Shown here: piece by piece, positions 52,893 through 62,661 of the stretch
Layout: each line of letters starts with the position of its first letter
How positions within the stretch are numbered: the first letter of the stretch is position 1
Position numbers and translations under genes: made by a program
Notes under the pieces: generated by a model
The model's database searches: none
What the model saw: the letters and a program-made list of their open reading frames with translations, nothing else
What the model was told of the DNA's origin: nothing
Assembly: GCA_958450365.1 (NCBI GenBank)
Contig: CAUEEP010000915.1
Coordinates: 62,001 to 126,000, forward strand
Direction: 5' to 3'
Length of the DNA: 64,000 bases
Source: Mesorhabditis belari
Taxonomy: Eukaryota; Nematoda; Chromadorea; Rhabditida; Rhabditidae

Positions 52893-55800
52893 TTACAGGA
52901 TCTTTAAAGAAAACAGAATAAGAATAAGAGAAATGCTGAAAGTAATGGCAAAATGCAAATTCGTTTGAGTTTGTGTAATTATGGGAGCTGGTTGAGGATG
53001 ATGCTTTGAAATGAAGTGGATACGAAGGAATGTACCATCTGATTCAAGAGTGCTTGATCTCGATTTCCATAGCACCTAAATTGATTGAATTTTGATGGCA
53101 AGAGGGAAAATCTGGTTCATCCAAGACTCAAGGCTTCATCCGAATCCAGATATGTAAAATAAAAGACGACAAAATTTAACTGATATCTTTTCAAGTACGT
53201 TGGTTTTTTAAAAATGGATGAATTTATTGGATATTGGATGAATATTGGGTGAATGGAATACCGTATTTTCTCGAATAGTAGTGTACGATGAGCGTCGCCT
53301 AATTTGCTCGAAATCTCGAGAACCGCTTATCAGAACCTATCGATGTGGGGTCGGAAAATGTAGCTGACGTTGAGATCTTGCAGGGGATTTGAGTGTTGAG
53401 CTTCTGCAAAAGCTTGGAAACCGTAAAATAGTCATCAACTCGGCTCGCCAGGGTGCACTACTATTAGAGAAAATACGGTATTTAAAAATAAAGATTTGAA
53501 GATAAAATTCTTTTCAAAATTGGACCAAGAGCTTGGACTGGCCATCTTTTCCTGGCCATCATCTTGGCCATCTTTTCCAGAAGTCCAAGCTTATTCAAGC
53601 AGGAATTTTCTACATGTAGAATTTAGAAAAGTACATGTAGAAAGTAATTAGAAAAGTACATCTACATGTAGAAAACTTGGGTTGTACAAAAGACAGCCTC
53701 AGTTCGATTTTTTTTCTCGGACAGAGCCGAGAGTCCGGTTCGATTTGTCTCCGAAAAGCAATTCAAAAGACAATCTCTACAGTGCTTTATTATAAAGACA
53801 CGTCTATTAATGCGAACAGAACTTTTCAGCCACCCTGTACTCACATTTAACTGATAGACATCTCTCTGCATCAACTTGATCGGCATCTTCGACTCTGGAC
53901 CAAGAATTACACTATTTTATGATAAATTTAGTGTCAAATGATTGGAAAAACCCAGTAAATCTTGTGGCTTTATCATTTCTTGTTGTGTTGATAAATTCTA
54001 GCCGTAAATCCGCATTTCCAATCGATTCGACCTCAACGATCACATCAACCATTGAGCATTCTACATGAGATTGTGTCAATTTGTGTAAAATAAATACCTG
54101 ATATAATTTGATGACTGAAAGCTATTGAATAAACATTATAATTTGGATGCAATTGAAATGGATTCTGATATCCCAAAGAGTTTAGTATGATCATTCCATT
54201 ACAAAGTGATTGATTGCTGAGAGGCAAAGATTCTGGATGAGAGGCTGAAATGATTTATCTAATGATTTATCTATTATATTATAGTTTTATCAACTTTTAG
54301 CTAATCATTGCTTAGTAATTTGAGCTGGGATTTATGTAACTGAAGACAATGGAAGGTGAGGAACAAAAAATATTTTATCATAACCATACTGAAAAACTGA
54401 AATCAGAAATCAGATCCGTTTTTCAGTAATCAGATACTGAAAAAGTTTAGATAGCATGCTAGTGGGTTTTTTTTCGAAAACTTTTCTGACAATCAGAATA
54501 TTTTAGAACTTGTTTTCTCTTGTATAACAAGGGATTTTATATGATCAGTGAAATCCCGAGAAATTTTCTTTGACAATCCAGGTTTTCCTTTGATTTGAAA
54601 GGAAATTCAAAAGTTTATTTTAGTTTTCGATCAGAAAATGCAACGTTTTCAATCTGGACTACAAGTTTTATACAGCTAATACGGCTAAAATGGATAGGAA
54701 ATTGATGGAAGAATGAAAGTTGTTGTTACTGGGACTCTCCTGGGAACTATTTTACTGTGAAAGTTCGACCGTTAAAGATTTGGGTGTGTTCCTTTCGAGT
54801 CTCACTTTCTAAAAGGTACTTATTTTCGCAAACAACCGTAACCAAACAATTAGTTTACATTCAATTGGCTTAATTTTGGCTTCTTTGACTAAGCCTTGTG
54901 ATTCCTCATCGAATGGTTTCAAGATTAGATAGATTAAATGAAAACGAAAGCCGAAAACGGTTTTCGAAAATAGGTTTCTTTTAGAACCGTATTGGAACCG
55001 TATTGGATCTAAAAAGAACCGTATGGGAACCGTATAGGTTCCTACCGTAACCAAACAATTAGTTTACAATTAGTTAATTGGCTTAATTTTGGCTTCTTTG
55101 ACTAAGCCTTGTGATTCCTCATCGAATGGTCTCAAGATTGGATAGGTTAAATGAAAACGAAAGCCGAAAACGGTTTTCGAAAATAGGTTTCTTTTAGAAA
55201 GTGCATTACTCGAGAAGAACACACTCTATTAACTCTATTAAAGATATTGTAAAGTCTAAATATCCAATATAGGTACAGTATCCCACATGACCACCAAACA
55301 AAAGATATTCAGTTAATCAGCCTGAATCCGTTTCAGTTTCTATTGAAATTTAAGATATTCAGTCTTGTTGTTTGAATATTTTGAGGTGAAAGTTGGGACT
55401 TTCCACTTTATTTAAGATTGAAGTACAATCGACTCTCGATTTAACGATTTTCTCGCATAAAATTTGGAGTTAACGATTCTGTTCGGAACTTCTTCCGATA
55501 AAGTTTATTTCTCTTTGAAATCTATCGATCAATGTTCCCTCTGAGTCATCCTTTTCCTCCAAAATCTTTCCACGATTTCTCCAGCCATAAGCTAGCCAAA
55601 ATATGGACATTTCTAAACATTTCCCCCTCAACTTTTCTGTATGTAAACCCTTCTGTGCTTTAATAAATATTCTGCCTGAACCATGGGATGAGACACATCC
55701 CGAACAGATTCTAAAATGTGTCCCAAATTTCTTGCGTAGTTGCCCTGAACGGCCAACGATTGCGTTTGGCTGGGCAGTTTGACAACTTTCAGGCAGATAT

Positions 55801-58800
55801 TTGACAATTTCGGGCAGTTATGCAGAAGCCAAGGAAATCTGACAAATTTCAGACAGTTATGCAGAAGCCAAGGGCTTGTTTTAGATTTCAAAATCATTGT
55901 ATCAAGAGTCATTCAATTGAGAGTCGACTGGAACTCTTATTTAATCGAAATTCATATCGAAAACTATGATATCAAAGAAAGTTAAACCTACGAGAAAATG
56001 ATGAAATCGAAATACTTGGTGCACATCCTGGTGGAATCAAAATGCTGTAAAGACTCGATTTCATCGGTTGGCTCACAAATTTCTCGTCATCACTGAAAAT
56101 AAGCTTATGAACAAAGATAAAGATCACAATCGTGCAAAACTTTTGCCGATTTTGTCTACCTGAAAGTTGTCAAATATCTTCGGGCAAGTTGCGTTCCACG
56201 AGGCGGAAAACTTGAGTAAACATTGTAGGAACAGCTTATTGATGAGTGATCCTGTCAAATAAAGATATTATTTACATATTCACAAGTGATTTTGCAGAGA
56301 TTTTTTGAATTTAAAAGCTTGAACCATTTTGAATTTCTCCAAATAATTATCGAATCGATAGAAAAGCCCAATCGATACCCAAGTCGACCTTTCAGAAGCC
56401 TCAAAATGAAATCCGAACGATTCTTTTTGTCCATTTTGATAGTAATTTGGAACCAGAACATAGTCAACTGTTTCTAAATGAATTTTAGAAAAGTTTTATC
56501 CAAAAAAATTCATACTATCGATGAATTTGATGAAACGAACAGCAATAACACTGGCTAATGCTTGCTCGAAATGACTTGAGCTAATTGCCAAGAAATCGTC
56601 ACTTTTATACTTGCAATTTTTCAAGATCAGATCATTCATCAAGATTTTGCTAGAATTTTTAGATTTTATTGAAATCTTATAAAAACTAGCCTTTCCGTGC
56701 AATTGTCGAGAGGTGGAATGGATAAATCGAGGAGAAATGGAGTGCTTTTGAGGCACTCAGACTGGAAATTTTCATGGAAATCAAGTCCATTTTTTGAAAA
56801 ATCATGACTCGAATAGCACTATTCAAAATTGATTTTGCCAACTACTCATCCGTCAGTTATAAACATAGATTGAAACTTTGCTCACTTGAAACCTTAGAAC
56901 AACGCCGTCTTATCATAGTCTTTGGTTGAGTGCTTTAAAATTATAAAAGGAAAACATCAAAACCCTCTTTTTAAAAATTTTTTCGACTAAACTAAAACTT
57001 TTGGCGACTAGGCGTGGCTCTTTTATCTTGCATCCCGAATCTGCTTTCTCTAAATTCTCTAGAGCTTTTTTCGTAAATCGTGTGATTAAAGTTTGGTGTG
57101 CCCTTCCCAACAAGTTGCGTTTGATCTCCACCGTGTCTGATTTTAAAGGGGCTACTTCGTTGCATTTTAAGTGACTTTGTCATCTTTTATCTGGTACATT
57201 TTTCATGTCATTTTCGCACTTTATTTCTTTCTAAATAAAGTATTTAAAAAATATTAAAAGCATACCTCAGCAGCATGGCAAATAAATGCAAATTCGATCT
57301 CAAGATCGTCCATCTTTTCTTTTGTGGAATTCACTTGAACACAAATTGGACTTTGGCCAATTCGACCTGGAAAATGGTCATGAATTCATGATTCTTAGAT
57401 ATTTAATACATTTTTTTCCTTTTTAATTAAGCGAAAAACTTGTAATGGTTTTTGAGGATGGGGAATATGAATCCGAAATTATTTTTAAGTTTTCTTGCAA
57501 TCCTGGAAGTCTAGGAAAGAAGCTCTAAAAGCTCAACAACTCGAAACTAACACCCGGATTTTTCTCCATAAAATCATCTCAATAGAATCGACTATGCTAA
57601 TCTATAGCCCGTTTTTTTTAATCTCGCGTAATCCCAAAGTTTGTAGCTTAATATCTTGCGATGAAGATGTTGATATGGTTCGGTCCGGTCAGTTAAATCA
57701 AAAGCTTCAGCTCTGTCTTTATTTCGTCATTTAATAATTCTGGCCTAAAGCTATCAATCAAAAATACGAAAATACGAAAAGCCAAAAACAAAAATTCTAA
57801 TCGGCATTTGGGAGTTGTAATTTTAATTCTTTTCGTTCTCATTCAAAAGCTAATGCAGAAAAGCAAAAGCTAAACCTTTTGCAAGCATCATCCCATGAAA
57901 GATTATCTGTGAATTCTCCTCATTCAACTCAAACATTTCAGAGCAATCCACATCGTTCGGTGCATTAACAGGCCCGGAACTTGTCCACAGCTTGAAGCCA
58001 GATCTTTCCTTTTTCGTGCACCACTCCAACTAAGTCATAAATTTTATAATGAGCTATAAATTGTCAAATTACCAACATGCACTTTGTTCTGATTGTTGAG
58101 ATTTGAGTGGACGATGAGTTGAAGCTGAAAATTTGACTTTGAAATAGGTTTCAGAAACCTTTTAGACTATAAAGATTACAGATAATTTATATTTTTGAAT
58201 AGTTTTTCACAAAATTTATATTCCTTAGCATTTTTGCTTACTTTATTGTATAATTGAACGAGTTTTTATCACATTCAGCGTCTGAGTACACATCGAATTT
58301 CAAATTCCCGCCGATCAGCGCATCAATTTGAATGAGAAGATTGTTTTTATAGGAATCCTGTGAATATATTAATATTCTTAAAAACTACTGAAACTACTGA
58401 ACATTACTTGAAGAAGGATTTTATTAAGAAAACAGCCAACGTATTGAGCTGGATCATCAAAAGTCCACGGGAAATAGTAAGAAGTGAGAATGATCGGTAG
58501 AGATCTCACTCGGATCGAGTTTGATAACTCTAAACATTCAATTTTGAAGTTTTATCTCTAGAAAACCTAGAACAGGTAGCTGATAAGCTATACAGAATGA
58601 GCAATTGTTTTGACTGAAGATTGTGGTGGATGAGGAACGGGAACGGACTGAGGTCCCGGATCTGGAGGTGAAAGTTTACTTCTGGTAGAAAAACGAGTTT
58701 CGTAAAATCTTATTGCTTACAAAAATTTCCTGTTCCTCTAATTTTAGTTGTTAAGTAGTGTATATGCTATGTCGATCTAGAAATCCATCCGATCTAGAAA

Positions 58801-61800
58801 TCCATCCGATCTAGAAATCCATCTGATCTAGAAATCCGTCTGATCTAGAAATCCGTCTGATCTAGAAATCCGTCTGATCTAGAAATCTGTCCGATCTAGA
58901 AATCCGTCCGATCTAGAAATCCGTCCGATCTAGAAATCCATCCGATCTAGAAATCCGTCTGATCTAGAAATCCGTTCGATCTAGAAATCCGTCTGATCTA
59001 GAAATCCTTCCGATTTAGAGTGAAGTGAGGTCAAACGTCCGATCTAGAATCAAGCCGATCACTCTAAATCAGACGTCCGATCCAGACTTAGATTTAGAGT
59101 GATCATCTTGATTCTAGATTGGACGTTTGACCTCACTTTACTCTAAATCGGACGTTCGATCAGTCAGTCTAGACCGGATGTAACATATAAACTCTGATAA
59201 GTTGATTGTACCAAGCTTTAAAAAAACCCTGAGAAACTATGCTATGAACTATTAAATCTTCAAACATTCATAAAAATTCTGAAAGAAAATTGAATTTCCC
59301 GAAGTCTGATTGAGGTTATTTGCAGTAAAAAAAAAACAAACTTTACGTCTAAAATATGATACATCGAGTCCTTTTCCAATCCGGGATCTGATCCAAAAAA
59401 CGTGGAATACGTTGCATCCATATGACAAGTGATATCAAACTGAATTTCATTTGAATTTGAATTAAACAAGATATTCAAGAACTTCTTTTATGGATTTTTA
59501 TAAGCAAATATATCATTTGAAATCAAAAGTATCGCTGGATTTTATTGCTGGATTGTCAGATCTTTTCGCAAATTTCGGGTCTGATTTTTGTTGTTGAAAT
59601 TGTTTAAACCGCTAATGTAAAAAATTACGATCGATTTTGACTCACTAATTGATTTCTGGCCTAATTTCGATCCAACTTTAGAACTGATATATTCTCCTTT
59701 TAAATGGATTACAATGAAGATAGCTTAATGAATTTTCTGAAAGCTTATTGGCTGGAATTCTTACAATTTTCGAATCGTATTGGTTCGGTCTTCGGAAAAT
59801 GAAAAATTTTCGGTTTCAAGTCGATTCGATTAGAATTTAGAGAAAAGTGAGGTCAAACGTCCAATCTAGAATCAAGATGATCACTCTAAATCTAAGTCGG
59901 GATCGGACGTCTGATTTAGAGTGATCGGCTTGATACTAGATCGGACGTTTGACCTCACTTCACTCTAAATCGGACGGATTTCTAGATCGACATAGTATAT
60001 ACACTACCTAACAACTAAAATTAGAGGAAAGGAAAGTCCGCTTTAGAGTAAAGTGAGGTCAAACGTCAAATCTAGAATCAAGCTGATCACTCTAAATCTA
60101 AGTCTGAATCGAACTTCTGATTTAGAGTGATCGACTTGATTCTAGATCGCACGTTTGACCTCACTTCACTCTAAATCGGACGGATTTCTAGATCGACATA
60201 GCATATACACTGCTTAAAAAATAAAATTAAAGGAATAGGAGATTCTGGAAAAACTGACTTCTGGCCTAATTTCGATCCAACTTTAGAACTGATATATTCT
60301 CCTTTTAAATGGATTACAGTGAAGATAGCTTAATGAGTTTTCTGAAAGCTTATTGGCTGGAATTCTTACAATTTTCGAATCGTATTGGTTCAGTCTTCGG
60401 AAAATGAGAAATTTTCGGTTCCAAGTCGATTCGATTCGAAGCAAAGTTAGTTCAAAGCTAGCTAGCTATCAAAGCCAGTTCCTAAGCCTCGTTTAAAATC
60501 ATGTTATTGAATAGGAATTGAATTGACTAGAAAACTTTACAAATTGAAGCAAATATTGCTATTATAGTAGTCAGTCTTTGAAATGTCGACGATTTACGGT
60601 TTATTGTCAAAAGGTTTACCTGTAAGCCAGTGCAATAGTTGTATTCGAGAGCATCCTCTTGACTAACCGGCTTTATTTCGGTCTCATCAGCCAAACCAAT
60701 TAAGTAACTTGAAAGAAAGATTAGTAAATTTGCAAAAATTTTAATGCATTTAAATGCATTTTGCTTATTTTCCATTCACCGATCGATGACCACCGTTGCT
60801 ATAATTCCTTTTTCAACCAAAGCTATTCGTATCGGCTCCTTTTCGGGACTCAATGATTCAGGAATCACTAAGACTTTCATCCCTAAAAGCATAGATACAG
60901 TACTGGACAATGAAATATCATATTTGAAAAACGATCGCCATTTTCGCGCGTCTGTAACTCCCTGGTCTTTACCGTATTTCTAAATATGAATATTACCATT
61001 GTGTAGCCCTTGAAAAGAGCTTTCAGAAAATGTATAACACTAATAGTTTAAACTCAAAGACAAGGGAGTTACAGACGCGCGAACGCGAAGGGGGACAAGG
61101 GAGTTACAGACGCGAAAGTGACGATCGTTTTTCAAATATGATATTTCATTGTCCAGTACTGTAGAATAGAATTTCAACAAGAGAATTTCAACAATTCCAA
61201 CCATCATCAACCCATTGTCGTACTCGAAAAGATAATCCGTATTCAATCTTCTGTTTTCCCGAAGTTTTTATCAACAATTCTCCAAGTTCATTGAATTCAT
61301 ATCGACAAACGAAAAGATATTTCGTCAAATCGGAGACATAAGGCCTAAAATTTGCACAAAATTTCGCATTAAAAGTCTTTGAATTGTTTATTGATAGAAA
61401 ATCTAATGTAATCTTAATTCATAGCAGGGAAATATCAATTTACGCAAAGTTTTCAGCTATTTGAACTAAAGATTAACTATTAGGGTGGTGCAAAAGAAAC
61501 TGCCGATGGGTATCAGCTCTCATTTATCAGAAACGAGCGATGCTAACGACATTATTTTTTTTGATGTTTTGTTCGCATATTTGTTTGCTATTTATTTAGA
61601 CATTTGAATTTTTTGGTTGTTGTTTATTTGATTTAAAAATGCTTATATTTTTTTATTTAGATCATGGTCGAGCAAAAGTTTGTGCTACGAGCAGCATTGC
61701 TGTTTAACTTCAAAATTGGAAAGTCTACTGCCGAATCGCATCGTTCTCTCTGTGCTGCTTTCGGAGATGGCAGTTTGTCTCTCAGGCAGGGTCAGACTTG

Positions 61801-62471
61801 GTTTCAACGATTCCTAGAGGGAGACGAGACTTTGGAAGATTACCAGCACGGTTCGAGGCCAGAAGTCGTGAAGGAAGCCAAGCTGAGGGACGTTATTCAG
61901 GCCGATCTATGCCAATCTGCTCGAAATCTTGCGAAAATATTCCATTGTGATCATGTCACCATCGAATGCCATCTTCTTTTTTGAATTCACCGTCAAATCG
62001 GCAGTTTCTTTTGCACCACCCTAATAGAATTGTTGCTTGAAATCATCAAAAACTAAACTTAAAAAACAACTTTTTTCAAAGGAAAAGGAATTTAGACTAA
62101 ACTAAGACCATAAAATGGATAAAATTAGCATTTCACTTGGCCTAAAAAGGTTTGACTAAATTAAATTTAATTAAATTATCTTTGAATTTTGAAAAACCAT
62201 TGTCTCTAGCTTTTTTTAAAGTTAATCAATAAAAACAAATTTACGCCATTTCCCGTTTTAAAAAGTTTCAAGTTTTCAAACTTTCTGGACTATATTCATT
62301 TCATTTCCAAATTTCTTGCATTTTATTTTAATTTGTGATTCAAAATGAACATGAAATTTACTTTTTCACTCACCAACTTTCCACACATTGCCCATTATCT
62401 AGCATTTCTTCATTGATTGTAATTGGAAGTGGATCAAAACAAAGAGTTTGTCGCCTTTTATTCAAATATTC
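52893..62471 (-). CDS. Gene B: paralogue of gene A, two CUB-like modules, probable membrane-anchored C-terminus
   Basis: Phased minus-strand exons: 62374-62471, 61202-61344, 60780-60882, 60620-60707, 59347-59439, (one uncertain, about 58580-58650), 58408-58529, 58242-58357, 58073-58124, 57876-58029, 57266-57366, 56516-56609, 56379-56473, 56160-56251, 55992-56092, 54098-54244 and 53952-54060. Likely 3' exons follow (about 53830-53890 and 52893-53075), but the phase between 53952 and these is unresolved. Corresponding motifs to gene A: PYVSDLTKYLFVC, RVRQWVDDG, TYSTFFGSDPGL, YYFPWTFDDPAQY, IPPGCAPS and LGYQNPFQLHP. The last exon has GTFLRIHFISKH then a hydrophobic tail (FAITFSISLILILFSLKIL). 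Exons 101, 98 and 52 bp long recur exactly in gene A. The 5' end is beyond 62471, perhaps outside the window. CUB-like is an inference; an extracellular role is likely. Confidence 0.6.
53265..53590. repeat. MITE and flank, inverted copy of 47540-47877
   Basis: 53265-53481 has ends CCGTATTTTCTCGAATAGTA and CTATTAGAGAAAATACGG. It continues into TATTTAAAAATAAAGATTTG and GGCCATCATCTTGGCCATCT, the inverse of the 47.5-47.7 kb region. The homology beyond the MITE ends shows that a larger segment was duplicated in inverted orientation, about 5.5 kb apart. Confidence 0.75.
54833..55205. repeat. Two-copy tandem repeat, about 155 bp per copy
   Basis: CCGTAACCAAACAATTAGTT, TGACTAAGCCTTGTGATTCC and AACGGTTTTCGAAAATAGGT occur at about 54835-54990 and 55043-55202. 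They are joined by a short AACCGTATTGG / GAACCGTATAGG microrepeat. The repeat lies in a long intron of gene B. Confidence 0.8.
55432..55934. repeat. Possible pogo-like MITE ends in a gene B intron
   Basis: TACAATCGACTCTCGATTTA at 55432 and TTGAGAGTCGACTGG at about 55917 resemble the CAATCGACTCTC termini at 39059. A short tandem repeat (CAATTTCGGGCAGTTATGCA / AAATTTCAGACAGTTATGCA) lies between. The right end is poor, so this is tentative. Confidence 0.4.
56870..57175 (+). mobile_element. LINE 3' fragment (reverse transcriptase C-terminus), opposite strand to gene B
   Basis: The plus-strand frame contains ETLEQRRLIIVFG and, after stops, IPNLLSLNSLELFSVNRVI and WCALPNKLRLISTVSDFKGA. This is the usual end of CR1/Jockey-type ORF2 proteins. 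Stops and frame changes make it a fossil. It is in an intron between gene B exons. Confidence 0.65.
58735..60240. repeat. Foldback repeat cluster (TGTATATGCTATGTCGATCT)
   Basis: Left end TAATTTTAGTTGTTAAGTAG at 58740. Right ends of the same sequence inverted are at 59998-60020 and 60203-60235. Arms include GAGTGAAGTGAGGTCAAACG, GATCTAGAATCAAG and GATCACTCTAAAT. Relatives of the words CGTCCGATCT and CAACATATAAACTC are at 23175-23245. The cluster interrupts the intron between the 59347 and 58529 exons of gene B. Confidence 0.7.
58772..59012 (+). repeat. 17-bp satellite, about 14 tandem copies
   Basis: Unit GATCTAGAAATCCGTCC with variants in the last bases (CATCC, CGTCT, CTGTCC, CGTTC). It continues at the right into GATTTAGAGTGAAGTGAGGT, which is the terminal arm of a larger foldback family also at 59840-60010 and 60030-60235. 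The array seems to be an expansion of one 17-bp piece of that arm. Confidence 0.9.
59650..60438 (+). repeat. Direct repeat of about 183 bp (59650-59832 and 60255-60438)
   Basis: TTTCTGGCCTAATTTCGATC, TTTTAAATGGATTACA and CGAATCGTATTGGTTC recur in order with about 95 percent identity by eye. The segment between the copies is foldback-type repeat, so the arrangement looks like a repeat insertion into, or recombination between, a duplicated intron piece. Confidence 0.8.
60898..61161. repeat. Tc1-type MITE, copy 2, inside a small gene B intron
   Basis: 264 bp, ends CAGTACTGGACAATGAAATA and inverse, flanked by TA (60896-60897, 61162-61163). It occupies most of the 319-bp intron 60883-61201. Without it and one TA the intron would be 53 bp, typical for this genome. 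It begins 16 bp from the 3' splice site of the exon at 60780-60882. Confidence 0.92.
61480..62024 (+). mobile_element. Mariner deletion derivative, N-terminal half of transposase only
   Basis: 545 bp with TIRs TTAGGGTGGTGCAAAAGAAA and the inverse, flanked by TA. The frame 61664-61984 encodes 106 aa: MVEQKFVLRAALLFNFKIGK, two HTH regions (FGDGSLSLRQGQTWFQRF; ARNLAKIFHCDHVTIECHL), then a stop. No catalytic domain. The peptide could bind mariner ends and might act as a repressor, but that is speculation. It lies in a gene B intron. Confidence 0.85.
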
Positions 62472-62511
62472 CTGAAGCGAAGAGTTTTAAATCAAGTTAT
62501 CAGCTATTCGT

Positions 62512-62589
62512 TATCGGCTCCTTTTCGGGACTCAATGATTCAGGAATCACTAAGACTTTCATCCCTAAAAGCATAGATAGAATAGAATT
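62512..62589 (-). pseudogene. Duplicate of part of a gene B exon with its acceptor and an empty MITE site
   Basis: Matches 60833-60897 joined directly to 61164-61173. It includes the acceptor and first about 50 bp of the exon 60780-60882 (codons for KVLVIPESLSPEKEP). The MITE and one TA are missing at the junction (AGCATAGATA/GAATAGAATT). It lies just 5' of gene B exon 62374-62471. Confidence 0.9.
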
Positions 62590-62661
62590 CTATCTATGCT
62601 TTAACAGTTATCAGCTTTAACACATTCAAAAGAGAGGGTATTAATTAAAGGATATTAATTA

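Noticed and set aside
54809..55054. 81-codon minus-strand frame (MVTVGTYTVPIRFFLDPIRF)
   Set aside because: Falls in an intronic tandem repeat with the same words twice; no homology or splice support.
58772..59012. Regular 17-bp repeats suggesting a CRISPR-like array
   Set aside because: The units are directly adjacent without unique spacers, and the genome is eukaryotic. It is a tandem satellite.
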